From positions 1-64,000 of the forward strand of contig NZ_JAKCFI010000012.1 in NCBI RefSeq assembly GCF_021412625.1: 64,000 bases of DNA. Direction: 5' to 3'. The position numbers were made by a program, and so were the translations under genes. The notes under the pieces were generated by a model, which had not been told where the DNA came from, searched no databases, and was given only the letters and a program-made list of their open reading frames with translations. Origin of the DNA: Myxococcus stipitatus (GTDB taxonomy: Bacteria; Myxococcota; Myxococcia; Myxococcales; Myxococcaceae). Below are positions 8,332 through 16,696 of the stretch, in pieces. The first letter of the stretch is position 1. The number at the start of each line of letters is the position of its first letter.

Positions 8332-8958
8332 TCAGCACGCGCAGCCGGGGCCTTTCCGGCACGTCTTGTTGCACGAAATGCAGGCGTCGCCGCACGGGCA
8401 GCCATTTGTGCACACCTTGCAGCAACTTCGCGCAGGCGCAGAGGTGGACGCAGGCTCGACCGTGGAGGGGGCCGCTGGGACTGCTCGAAGCGGCTCAGGC
8501 GAGGACTGCGGCTTTGCCTCGGCGGCGCGCATCTCCGTCACTTCATCGGCTGTCGCGTAGACGCCAGAGCACACCTTCGCCACGAGTCCGCCATCATCCA
8601 GCAAAATGCGAGTCATGCTGGACGCAGAGTGCCTCGACGTATTGATGGAGATGAAGTCACCGGCACTCTGTCCCTGCACGAGGATCAGGAGGGGCGGGAT
8701 GTCGGCATCCACGGTGTATTGGATCTGTTTCTGCTCTCCCTCGCTCACGAAGAGACAGGAAACCTTCTTACCGCTTCGCCAGCACTCGAGAGAGTACCCC
8801 TGCGCCTCTGTGGTGCTTGGCGCACCGAGCTGGGCCGCCACGCCAAGGGCTTTGCACTCCTTGAACACCATGTAGAAGGTGGGGCGCCCCTCGCCTGCCC
8901 ACGCCTGAAAGGCGAGCACGACGAAGGTAACGGAGAGGGCAACGCGAACGTGGTGCAT
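8332..8958 (-). CDS. Secreted protein with Cys-rich C-terminal tail
   Basis: 208 residues with a signal peptide (MHHVRVALSVTFVVLAFQAWA). The middle domain is small and beta-like, with Cys at FKECKAL, SLECWRS and VSCLFV. A Pro/Ala/Ser linker leads to a tail of ten Cys in about 30 residues (CCKVC, CPCGDACISC, CRKGPGCAC). The GDACIS..KTC..GPGC pattern is a tail I recall from assorted proteobacterial exported proteins of unknown function. It could bind metal or form disulfides. ATG 8958 has aggaac upstream on the minus strand. Confidence 0.75.
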   Translation of the reverse strand: MHHVRVALSVTFVVLAFQAWAGEGRPTFYMVFKECKALGVAAQLGAPSTTEAQGYSLECWRSGKKVSCLFVSEGEQKQIQYTVDADIPPLLILVQGQSAGDFISINTSRHSASSMTRILLDDGGLVAKVCSGVYATADEVTEMRAAEAKPQSSPEPLRAVPAAPSTVEPASTSAPARSCCKVCTNGCPCGDACISCNKTCRKGPGCAC

Positions 8959-9015
8959 GTGATGTTCCTATAGATAGACAGGGTGGGGTCGGCTTGATTG
9001 CACATCAGCAGGCGC

Positions 9016-11775
9016 TCAGGCCACGCGCCCAGGCGCCGATGCCGAATCATGCGCCAGGGCTCGCAGATCGAATTCCTTCAGTCCTCGCAAGGTCCGGTAT
9101 CGCTCCGGGAACGCCGTCAGGATGAGCACCTGGAGCGACTCTCCCGCCGTCGCGATGAGGTCCAGGGCGCGCGCGTGGCGCACCGAGTCGGTGTTCACCA
9201 GCGCGTCGTCCAGCACGACGAGCTGCGGCTCCGGCGCATGGCCCTGCCGCGAGAGCAGCTCCCCCAGCGCCAGCCGCAACGCGAACAGGGTCTGCTCCTG
9301 CATGCCCCAGGAGAACTGGGCCAGCGCGCGCGCCCCATCCTGGGTCCGGAGACCGGCGTCGTCGAGGTCGGCCCCCAGCACGAGAGACTCACGCCGCCCC
9401 TCCCCTCGGATATGTGACAGACGTGCCTGCACGGCCGCCTCCATCGGCGCGACGAACGTCCGATTCACCTGCTCCTGCCAGTGCCTCACTCGCTGACGGA
9501 GCAGGTCCGCGGCCTCGGCCCTCGTTCGCAATCGCTGGTGCGCCTCGACCGCCAGGGCGAGCTTCTCCTCGGCCTCTCCCAGGCGCGAGTACGCCCCCGA
9601 CTCGCCCCCCTGCTCCAGCAGGGCCTCCGCGCGGATGATGCGCGCCTGCGCCTGCCGCTCCGCCTCGAGGACGCGCTCCCGCGCCTCCTCGAGCTGGCGA
9701 CACCGGCTCGAAGCCCGCTCCTCGGGACGAGGGAGCTGCTCTCGCAGCCCCTTCAGCATGTTCTCCAGCCGCGCCAGCGCGTCTCCCGACTCCACGACCT
9801 TCGCGCCCAATTGCTCCAGCGTGAGGCCTTCGGCTTCGAGCCGCGTCGTCAGCTCCAGCTCCAAGGCCCGAGCCGACTCCAACGCCCCCTCTCGCTCCTG
9901 GCTCACCATGCGAGCATGCCGCTCCGCCTGCCGATAACGCACCTCCGCCTCGTCCTTCACCTTCTCTCGCGCACGCACCTCCTGGCGTCGCACCTTCAGC
10001 TCGTCCGCGAGTTCCTCGAGGTCCGGAGACGGCTGCGCGTCCAACACCTCCACGGAGAGGTTCAGCTGCCCCGCGAGCGCCCCCACACGACCGGCCTGTT
10101 CTCGCAGTTGCTCGCGGAGCGCCTCGACGCTCTCGACGTCCGCCGCCTCGAGGAAGGTCGTCAACGCCTCCTCGTGCTTCTCATGCGCCTGGAGTACCGC
10201 CCGCTGCGCATCCCACCGCTCCCGCAACTCCTGCAACGACTTGACGCCGTGCTCCTGGAGCTTGCGTGCCACCTCCTTGCGGTACTTCTCCACCTCGGCC
10301 TGGAGCTTCCCGACCTCCTCGGCCCCGGTGCTCAGGCGCACCTCCCCGACGCCCTTGATACGCAGGCTGCCCGACGTCACTCCCGCGAAGAGCTTCTGCT
10401 CGTCCTTCGCCAGCTTGTGCCGCTGGACGCTCCCCTGGGCCTCCCACTCGATGGTCTGCGGCGCCTCCGGCGTGAAGCCCACCTGGATGCCACGCACGTC
10501 CAGCCGGTCCTGCGCTTGTCGCTGCTTGCGCTCGGCCTCCTCGACGCGTCGGACCTCGGCATCCGACAGCGCCTTCGACACGTCCGCCCGCTTCCGACTC
10601 CCCTCCAGCAGCTTCTCCAGCCGCTCCCCCTGTCGGAGCTGGACCTCGAGTCGGCGCTGCTCCTCCAGGGACTGCCGCGCTCGCTCCAGCAGTCGGCCAC
10701 GCTCCAGCCGTTGCTCCGCCTTGTCCTGCTCCCCCAGCCGCCCCAGGTGGGTCTCCTTCGCTTCCCCCCAGGCCGCCTCTTCACGGACCAGCGCCTCGCG
10801 CGCCACCTGCAACCCGGGCTCCTTCTCCCCCGCGACCACTCGATGCAGCTCCACACTCCGCCGCAGAGACAGGAGCTCCCGCTGCTTCTGGTCCAACGCC
10901 GCCCACTCCTGCCGCGCACGCTGGACATCCTTCTCCTGGAGCGCGAGCTGCTGCTCCAACCGCGACTCCCATCGCAGTTGCTCCTGGAGTCGCGCGAGCC
11001 CTTCTTCGTACCCGGCACGCTCGCGTCCGAGCTCGTCCAATGAGACGCGCGCCTCCTCGCACTCCGTCGCGTGCCGCGCCATCACCTCGCGCTGGGCATG
11101 CAACGCCTCGACGACGGCCCCCAGCGACCTCACGGCCTCCTCGCTCCGCTCGAGCTCACTTCCCGCGGCCACCTTCCCCTTCTTCGACGTGAAGTATTGG
11201 AGATAGGCCTTCTCGACGCCCTTCAGGACGCGCTGCTCCGCCTCGCTCAGCGCCACGACGCCCACGGCATCCATGAGCCTCGACTTGAGGGACGAGTCCA
11301 GGCTCGGCAGCTCATGCCGCTCGGGAGCCTGGTTCAGCCACAACAGACGCGCCAGCCCCCACTGCCCCAGCTTCGTCGCCCCCACCTGTGCCCCGGACGA
11401 CAGCAGGAAACGACGGACGCGTTCGTCCGCGTCGTGTGAGTCCGCAAGCCGTTCGAACTTCGTCCCGGTCCACTCGTCGAGCGTGCTCATCGCTCCATCG
11501 AGAAACGCCTTCTCCAGGCGATAGCGCTTGCCCCCCGCGTCCAGTTCCACGAGCACCGTCGGCGACAGGTTCGTCCCCCAGGGACGCAGGTTCTGGATCT
11601 CCCGGTCCTTCGTCGAGTACCGGTCGAACAGCGCCCGCGCCAAGGCCAGCACGAGGCTCGACTTCCCCATCTCGTTGGGCGCGTGGACGACATGGACGCC
11701 CAGGCCGAGGCCACTCAGCTCGACAGGGTTCCGGAAGCAACGGAAGTGCTGCACACGCAACCTGCGCAGGATCAT
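9016..11775 (-). CDS. Rad50/SbcC/YhaN-like AAA ATPase
   Basis: 919 residues with the SMC/Rad50 layout. N-terminal RRLRVQHFRCF and Walker A in APNEMGKSSLVLALA (about residues 36-50). A long Glu/Arg/Gln-rich coiled coil fills about residues 200-750. C-terminal signature-like FSWGMQEQT and Walker B QLVVLDDALVNTD are followed by LQVLILTAFPERY. Members of this family use ATP to let a partner nuclease process DNA ends. The partner is directly upstream, and the starts/stops overlap by 4 bp (11772-11775). ATG 11775 is the only start consistent with the family N-terminus. Confidence 0.88.
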   Translation of the reverse strand: MILRRLRVQHFRCFRNPVELSGLGLGVHVVHAPNEMGKSSLVLALARALFDRYSTKDREIQNLRPWGTNLSPTVLVELDAGGKRYRLEKAFLDGAMSTLDEWTGTKFERLADSHDADERVRRFLLSSGAQVGATKLGQWGLARLLWLNQAPERHELPSLDSSLKSRLMDAVGVVALSEAEQRVLKGVEKAYLQYFTSKKGKVAAGSELERSEEAVRSLGAVVEALHAQREVMARHATECEEARVSLDELGRERAGYEEGLARLQEQLRWESRLEQQLALQEKDVQRARQEWAALDQKQRELLSLRRSVELHRVVAGEKEPGLQVAREALVREEAAWGEAKETHLGRLGEQDKAEQRLERGRLLERARQSLEEQRRLEVQLRQGERLEKLLEGSRKRADVSKALSDAEVRRVEEAERKQRQAQDRLDVRGIQVGFTPEAPQTIEWEAQGSVQRHKLAKDEQKLFAGVTSGSLRIKGVGEVRLSTGAEEVGKLQAEVEKYRKEVARKLQEHGVKSLQELRERWDAQRAVLQAHEKHEEALTTFLEAADVESVEALREQLREQAGRVGALAGQLNLSVEVLDAQPSPDLEELADELKVRRQEVRAREKVKDEAEVRYRQAERHARMVSQEREGALESARALELELTTRLEAEGLTLEQLGAKVVESGDALARLENMLKGLREQLPRPEERASSRCRQLEEARERVLEAERQAQARIIRAEALLEQGGESGAYSRLGEAEEKLALAVEAHQRLRTRAEAADLLRQRVRHWQEQVNRTFVAPMEAAVQARLSHIRGEGRRESLVLGADLDDAGLRTQDGARALAQFSWGMQEQTLFALRLALGELLSRQGHAPEPQLVVLDDALVNTDSVRHARALDLIATAGESLQVLILTAFPERYRTLRGLKEFDLRALAHDSASAPGRVA

Positions 11776-12890
11776 CGCCACGCCTCCATCACCAGGTCCG
11801 ACAACAACCGCCGCGCCGCGAGCCGCCCCGCCTCGGAGACACCTGGGTCCAGCGGACGCGACAAGTCCTCCAGGAGCGCGGACACCAACGTGCTGTCCCG
11901 AGCAATCTCCGCCAGCCGCCCCTCCACCTGGACCTCTGGCGTGTCCTGGCGCTCGACCTTCACGTGGAGAAAGCCCCGCCCCCGCAGCCCTTCCTCCAAT
12001 GAGTTCACCACCGCCTCGGCCTCCACCGCCGCACGTCCCGTGGTGCGCAAACGCACCAGCGTCCTCGACGGCACGGCCACGTCCGACAACAGACCTCGCA
12101 GCCGCTTCGCCTCCGCCTCGGCGCCCAACCCGAGGTTCAGCTCCTCCGCCCGCCACGTCAGCGCCCCCGTGGGCACCGGCGTCAACCTGGGTGTCGCGCC
12201 TCTCGCGCTCAGTTCCACCAGCAAGGCCTGCCCGGAGCCCTCCTCGCCGAACTTCGTGGGCTCATGCGCCCCCGCGTAGGCCGTGCGTCCCTCGTGGATG
12301 TACTGCCCATGCCAATGCCCGAGCGCGAGGTAGTCGAGCCCCGCCCGCGTCGCCGCGTCCATGGCGATGGGGAAATCATCCGGCGCATGTCGCCCTTCGA
12401 TGCGCAAGGAGCCGTGCGCCACGCCGATTCGGATGGCGTCCGTTCCAGGCACGTCCCTCCACTCGGCGGTCGGGTCCTTCATCCCCTTCTTCTGCCGGAG
12501 CGGCGCGGCGAGCAGCACGGCGGACGTCCCAGGGATGGGCACCGGCGCTTCGCCATCCAGCAGCCTGACGTGCGGGGGACGCTCCTTCCAGGCCGCGCGG
12601 CGGTACACCGCGTCCGGCGTCAGGGCGTCGTGATTGCCCGGCAGTACGTACACGGGGGCCCGCGACTGCGCGAGCACCGCCACCACGGCGTGGACGAGGG
12701 GGTTCTCGACCTGGTTGTCCTCGAAGACATCCCCCGCCAGGACGACGGCGTCCACCAGGAGGTCATTCGCCGCGAGGATGACCTTGCGGGCTGCGTCCAG
12801 CCGAGCCTGCCGGACCTCTCTCGCCACCTCGGCCACGTGCTGCGCGCGGAGCCCCATCTGCCAGTCCGCGCTATGAAGAATCCTGACCAT
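11772..12890 (-). CDS. Mre11/SbcD-like metallophosphoesterase (DNA repair exonuclease)
   Basis: 372 residues. Calcineurin-type metal motifs appear in order: SADWQMG (the DxH position carries Gln), AGDVFEDN, LPGNHDAL, GVAHGS and LGHWHGQ. The C-terminal part (about residues 250-372) is the expected capping/ATPase-binding region. It is the nuclease partner of the downstream Rad50-like gene, coupled by an ATGA overlap. ATG 12890 is chosen because the protein then starts at the conserved MVRILHSADW. The sequence upstream is a non-coding open frame. A TACC-type palindrome lies 80 bp upstream. Confidence 0.88.
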   Translation of the reverse strand: MVRILHSADWQMGLRAQHVAEVAREVRQARLDAARKVILAANDLLVDAVVLAGDVFEDNQVENPLVHAVVAVLAQSRAPVYVLPGNHDALTPDAVYRRAAWKERPPHVRLLDGEAPVPIPGTSAVLLAAPLRQKKGMKDPTAEWRDVPGTDAIRIGVAHGSLRIEGRHAPDDFPIAMDAATRAGLDYLALGHWHGQYIHEGRTAYAGAHEPTKFGEEGSGQALLVELSARGATPRLTPVPTGALTWRAEELNLGLGAEAEAKRLRGLLSDVAVPSRTLVRLRTTGRAAVEAEAVVNSLEEGLRGRGFLHVKVERQDTPEVQVEGRLAEIARDSTLVSALLEDLSRPLDPGVSEAGRLAARRLLSDLVMEAWR

Positions 12891-12970
12891 GCTCCACCAA
12901 TGGGCCGCGAATGGCAGACGCGGCGGTATGGGGTTTCGAGCACGGTACCGGCGCCAGGATGAAGGGGACA

Positions 12971-12986
12971 TACCTCCCAGGGGGTA
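12971..12986. promoter_or_regulatory. Palindromic operator, copy 1 (imperfect)
   Basis: TACCTCCCAGGGGGTA, matching the other three boxes with two half-site mismatches. It is 80 bp upstream of the Mre11-like start codon, which is read leftward. Inferred target of the LuxR-type protein encoded at 13330. Confidence 0.6.
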
Positions 12987-13219
12987 GGCGGACAGCCATG
13001 GGTCCGCGGCCCGAGAGTGCATTTCCACCCACCCAGGTCATTCAATTTCAGACATCGAAATCCCCCCTGACCCCTGGCATCTCGTGGATCGGGCCCGTTA
13101 GGATCGACCTCGCGGAGCGGTCCCCCTCCGGAGCGTCAGTGGACTCCGGCCCTCCAGGTAACGAATCGCGCCGAGGCCGTTCGAGCCTGGGCGGTAGGAC
13201 TCCGGGCTCCCGGAGGACG

Positions 13220-13235
13220 TACCACCGTGGTGGTA
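13220..13235. promoter_or_regulatory. Palindromic operator, copy 2
   Basis: TACCACCGTGGTGGTA, a perfect 16-bp palindrome, 94 bp upstream of the luxR-type start at 13330. This suggests autoregulation. Same outer TACC/GGTA halves as the copies at 12971, 14830 and 16539. Confidence 0.7.
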
Positions 13236-13288
13236 GGGACAGGCGCTCCGCGTGCGCCTATTCAGGGTGAGCAGTCATTCCGACCGAC

Positions 13289-13305
13289 GCGGGAGGTACT
13301 CCCGC
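13289..13305. repeat. Short hairpin in the luxR-type leader
   Basis: gcgggag-gta-ctcccgc is a perfect inverted repeat with 7-bp arms, 24 bp before the start codon. It contains one GGGAGGTA half-site of the operator. It could be an extra binding site or an mRNA hairpin next to the ribosome-binding site. Confidence 0.45.
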
Positions 13306-13329
13306 CTGCTGGGATGGAGGAACGCATTC

Positions 13330-14424
13330 ATGTACCTGGATGCTCGGGAGTTCGCGCTCAGGGACGAGGTCATTGCCGCGCTCGGCAGCACTCCCCAGAA
13401 CCTCTCCGCCGTCCTGGAGAAGGTCCGACCGGTGCTCCTGGAACTGATTCCCGCCGAGTACATGGGCCTGTGCATCGTCACTCCCGGCCAGCCCATCGAA
13501 TACACCTGGCACGTCCCCGGCCCTCGCGTCCCGCTCCTCGAGCAGTACGACGCGGAGGTGATGGAGGCGGACTTCGTCCGGAAGACGCTGGTCCACAACA
13601 TCGACCGAGTCATGCGGGACTCCGAGATGGTCTCCCGCAAGGAGTTGGAAGCCAGCCTCCTCTATCAACGCAGTCGCGAGCAGGCCCTCCGACTCGAGCA
13701 CGTCATGGCGGTCCTCCTCGACATCCAGCCGGGCGTTCTGTGCGGCTTCACGCTCTACCGGGATCGCCGTCGGCCCTTCTCCGAGCACGCCATCTCGCTG
13801 TTGACGGGCCTGACGAGGATGCTCTCCGGAGCGGTGCGCAACTGCCGCGCCTTTGAAGCCGCGACGCTGGGAGTCAATCTGCTCGACCAGATGCACGAAA
13901 AGCCGGGTGCGGCCTACATCGTGGTGGATCCTCCAGCCCGCGAACGGCTCCGCTCGCGACACGCCGAAGTCCTCTTGAACAAGTGGTTCACCCACTCCGA
14001 CATCCACAGTTCGGGGCTTCCCCTCATCCTCGTGGAGAAGTTGGCGGAACTCGTCCATTCGAGCCCAGAGCAACGCCTGGAGCGCTCGACCTGGGTGCGA
14101 ACACTCGACGACGTCTATCGGGTCGTGAAGTTCGTCGAGCTTCCAAGTCTCGAGGGTCCGCGCTCCTGGGCGCTCCTCCTCCATGAGATTCCCCGGTCCA
14201 TTCCCCTGCCAGAGGACATGAAAAGCAGACTCACGGATGCCCAGATCATCATCGCCCAGGCCGTACTCCGCAGCTGGACCAACGAGCAGATTGCCTCGGA
14301 GACCGGCCTCTCAATCGAGACGGTGAAGACCCACATCAAGAACATCTTCAGCCGGGAGCGGTTGAACTGCGACAACCGGGCCGACTTCATCTACCAGGCG
14401 GCGAAGTTGATGAGACCCATCTGA
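13330..14424 (+). CDS. LuxR-family transcriptional regulator
   Basis: 364 residues. The C-terminus (about 298-355) is a GerE/LuxR HTH: LTDAQIIIAQAVLRSWTNEQ in outline, then SIETVKTHIKNIFSRE. The N-terminal 280 residues are not the classic 160-residue acyl-homoserine-lactone domain. They look like a larger sensor, possibly GAF-like, and the ligand is unknown. ATG 13330 follows ggagg at 13316-13320. It is preceded by a perfect operator palindrome and lies beside genes for a LuxI/FeeM-like acyltransferase, so a signal receptor is inferred. Confidence 0.85.
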   Translation: MYLDAREFALRDEVIAALGSTPQNLSAVLEKVRPVLLELIPAEYMGLCIVTPGQPIEYTWHVPGPRVPLLEQYDAEVMEADFVRKTLVHNIDRVMRDSEMVSRKELEASLLYQRSREQALRLEHVMAVLLDIQPGVLCGFTLYRDRRRPFSEHAISLLTGLTRMLSGAVRNCRAFEAATLGVNLLDQMHEKPGAAYIVVDPPARERLRSRHAEVLLNKWFTHSDIHSSGLPLILVEKLAELVHSSPEQRLERSTWVRTLDDVYRVVKFVELPSLEGPRSWALLLHEIPRSIPLPEDMKSRLTDAQIIIAQAVLRSWTNEQIASETGLSIETVKTHIKNIFSRERLNCDNRADFIYQAAKLMRPI

Positions 14425-14495
14425 GCCGCCACGGGCGGACCCGCCCCTCGGCCTCCCTCCCCGGGCCCACCCGTGGCGCTCGACCCATCGAAACG

Positions 14496-14762
14496 TCAGA
14501 ACCGCGGCAGGGTCAGCAGGTTGTCGTAAGGACTGTCATTCGGCGCCGTCCGCAAGTACGGCGGGCTCGCGCGGACCACATGGACGGAGACATCCCTCGG
14601 AGACGCCTTGACCCGGGCATCCCCGCCGTCATCGATCCATCGAACCATCTCCTCCCGGGAGGATTCGCCTTGTCGAAAGTTGAGTCCATCCACCCAGCGA
14701 ACGCGCGTGATGTGCTCGAGCCTGTCACCGCCCGAGAGCCGGATGTGTGTGATGTAACGCAT
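14496..14762 (-). CDS. DUF3892-like small protein
   Basis: 88 residues. The pattern YITHIRLSGGDRLEHIT, a W/G middle, SSREEMVRWID and the ending DNLLTLPRF fit the DUF3892 family, whose function is unknown. ATG 14762 gives the typical family N-terminus. A perfect operator palindrome is 67 bp upstream, which separates this gene's promoter from the acyltransferase operon ending at 14853. A second CCTCCCGGGAGG core lies inside the coding sequence at 14651-14662. Confidence 0.7.
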   Translation of the reverse strand: MRYITHIRLSGGDRLEHITRVRWVDGLNFRQGESSREEMVRWIDDGGDARVKASPRDVSVHVVRASPPYLRTAPNDSPYDNLLTLPRF

Positions 14763-14829
14763 GCAATCGCTCCCCTCGTGTCCGTCAGTCTTCACACGAG
14801 AGGATGGACCTCGGCGAAACGGCTGTCTG

Positions 14830-14845
14830 TACCTCCCGGGAGGTA
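14830..14845. promoter_or_regulatory. Palindromic operator, copy 3
   Basis: TACCTCCCGGGAGGTA, a perfect 16-bp palindrome in the 90-bp gap between the stop of the haem-oxygenase-fold gene (14853) and the DUF3892 start (14762). The best match to the consensus of the four copies. Confidence 0.75.
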
Positions 14846-14852
14846 TGCCCGC

Positions 14853-15560
14853 TCACGGGTCGCGGAAGAAGCCGGGGTACACCACGCGCGTCGTCCGCGC
14901 CGACAGCACGACGGCGGCCTGGTCCTCCACCTCCGTGAGGGTGCGCAGCACGCTCGTCAGCTCGGCCACGTGGTCCTCATCCAGCGAGCCGTGGCTGCGC
15001 AGGAACGTCACCGCGCGGTGGATGTTGGGGATGGCGCTCACCTGGAGCAGCCGGTCCACCGCGCCCGTGGCCCGCGTCACGGAGAGGTACTCCAGGACGT
15101 ACGCGGTCCCCAGGAACGCGGTGGGCACCCCCGCCCACGCGGTGAAGCAGTTCCACCCCGTATAGGCATCCACCGCCGGCGAGGGAATCGTGTCCTGGAC
15201 GGCTCGCACCGGGCACCCCAGGTTCTCCAGGTCCGCCAGGAGCCAGCGCTCATGGCCCCGCTCCTCCTCGGACTTCTGGAGCAGCAGGTCCGCCAGCTTC
15301 GGGTGCCGACCCAAGCGGTTCAGCCGCGCCCCCGCCCCCTTGAGCAGCGGCGTGCTCCAGCGCACGTAGTGGTACGTCTGCACCAGGTAGTGGACGTACC
15401 CCTCCCGGTCGATCGTCCCGTCGAACAGGCGGCTCGCTTCGGGGTGCGCGTCCAGCGTCGCCACCAGTCCGCGGCCCTCCTGCTCCAGCAGGCCCACCCA
15501 GTCCATCGGCTTCGAGGTCTCCAGCGTCATCTGCACGGACGTCTCCTGTCCGGGGCACAT
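14853..15560 (-). CDS. Haem-oxygenase-fold (TenA/HDO-like) iron-containing enzyme
   Basis: 235 residues, all-helical. Possible metal ligands are in SEEERGHERWLL (Glu and His four apart), VLEYLSVT, and NIHRAV with GSLDEDHVAEL. This is the pattern of the haem-oxygenase-like di-iron oxidase superfamily, whose members oxidise or cleave fatty acids and amino acids with oxygen. It is second in an operon after the LuxI/FeeM-like acyltransferase (56-bp gap), so modification of the acyl product is inferred. ATG 15560 has cgggagc upstream. ATG 15530 is an alternative. Confidence 0.7.
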   Translation of the reverse strand: MCPGQETSVQMTLETSKPMDWVGLLEQEGRGLVATLDAHPEASRLFDGTIDREGYVHYLVQTYHYVRWSTPLLKGAGARLNRLGRHPKLADLLLQKSEEERGHERWLLADLENLGCPVRAVQDTIPSPAVDAYTGWNCFTAWAGVPTAFLGTAYVLEYLSVTRATGAVDRLLQVSAIPNIHRAVTFLRSHGSLDEDHVAELTSVLRTLTEVEDQAAVVLSARTTRVVYPGFFRDP

Positions 15561-15616
15561 GTGCTCCCGGTTGCTGCGAGGTGAAGGTGAAGGGAAGAAG
15601 ACAGCCAGCCCGGTGC

Positions 15617-16423
15617 TCAGCCGGCGCGGCGCAGCACGCCGCCCAGCGCGCGGAACCGCTCCAGGGTGCTCTCGGGAATCTCGTCGAGCGCCGCGATGAG
15701 CGGCAGCGTGAAGCGGTGGAAGCTCGCGTCGTAGAGGGGCTCCGCGACGAACCGCGCCCCCATCTTCCGCGCGAACAGCGACGGTGCCCGCGGCATCCGC
15801 AGGCCCCCCAGGTTCCCCCCCTCCGCCCGCTCGCGCTCCAGCGGCGTATAGAACGGGGTCGCCGGAATCACGGGCGACGCCTGGGGCGCCGTCACCCGGA
15901 CCTTCCAACGCGGACTCACCCAGCCCCGGTGCGCGGCCACCCGCGCCATGACCCCGGCGTCCTCACGCGAATCCGTGTCCAGGTTCGCCGCGGCAATCCA
16001 GTGCGTCACGCCTCGGCGACGACTCTCCGCGTAGATGCCCGCCTGCAGATGCGCCACCGCCTCCGAGTGCCGCCACGGCTCGAGCACACAGAAGCGCGCC
16101 GTCTCCGCGAACACCCGCCCCGGCGCCGCCAGCCCCGACAGGTCGAGCTTCTGCTCCAGCTCGAGCCCCAGCCGGCCCCCCGTGGCGAGCGCCACCTCCG
16201 GGTTGGTCAGCAACATGCGCAGCGTCGCCACCGGCTCCCGCTCCGCGTAGACCACCAGGTGCACCGTCGTCTCCAGCGTGTCGAAGCAGCTCACCTCCCG
16301 CCGCGTCGGCGGCGCCTTGCCTTCCACCAATCGCAGCTCGTCACCAAACACGGCCCACCGGACCTTCAGCGCGTCGTCGAGCTCGCGCTGGGTGGTGGCC
16401 ACTCGGCAATACATGGACGTCAT
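15617..16423 (-). CDS. LuxI/FeeM-like N-acyltransferase (GNAT fold)
   Basis: 268 residues. The N-terminal 190 residues follow the plan of autoinducer synthases and N-acyl amino acid synthases: RWAVFGDELRLVEG, the acidic FDTLETTVHLVVY, EPVATLRML, then FAETARFCVLEPWRHS and HLQAGIYAESRRRGVTHW. These enzymes join an acyl chain from acyl-ACP to an amine. The exact product cannot be read from sequence. ATG 16423 has gagggg close upstream. A longer open frame would run through the operator at 16539 and is rejected. First gene of the operon with the haem-oxygenase-fold enzyme. Confidence 0.75.
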   Translation of the reverse strand: MTSMYCRVATTQRELDDALKVRWAVFGDELRLVEGKAPPTRREVSCFDTLETTVHLVVYAEREPVATLRMLLTNPEVALATGGRLGLELEQKLDLSGLAAPGRVFAETARFCVLEPWRHSEAVAHLQAGIYAESRRRGVTHWIAAANLDTDSREDAGVMARVAAHRGWVSPRWKVRVTAPQASPVIPATPFYTPLERERAEGGNLGGLRMPRAPSLFARKMGARFVAEPLYDASFHRFTLPLIAALDEIPESTLERFRALGGVLRRAG

Positions 16424-16538
16424 GGGTCCCCTCACGGAAGCGGGTCGGGTCCGGCGTCGCGCCGTCCTCGCCCTTTCTTTCGTCGTCCACGGCCGAAGTG
16501 CGCCGCCGCGTCGTGTTTCCACGGTCCAACGCCTCGCG

Positions 16539-16554
16539 TACCACCCGGGAGGTA
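16539..16554. promoter_or_regulatory. Palindromic operator, copy 4
   Basis: TACCACCCGGGAGGTA, one half-site mismatch. The palindrome extends one base on each side (g...c). It lies 115 bp upstream of the acyltransferase start and 142 bp upstream of the divergent sigma-like gene at 16697, so it could serve both. Confidence 0.7.
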
Positions 16555-16696
16555 CAGACAACCCACGCGCCCTGCCGCAACCTCACACGGCCATGCGCAC
16601 AAACACCTCTGTCGCACTCACCTGGGCGGGAACGAAGGAACACCCAACACGCAGTCAAACCGTGAGCGGGGTGGTGGAACCCGGTGAGGAGTAGGG

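Noticed and set aside
13220-13235. The palindrome as a terminator of a leftward gene
   Set aside because: It has no loop and no U-run, and no gene ends there. The three sister copies sit at promoter positions.
16424-16561. An N-terminal extension of the acyltransferase from 16561
   Set aside because: It would include the operator palindrome and a poor-composition stretch. The family N-terminus begins at about YCRVAT, close to 16423.
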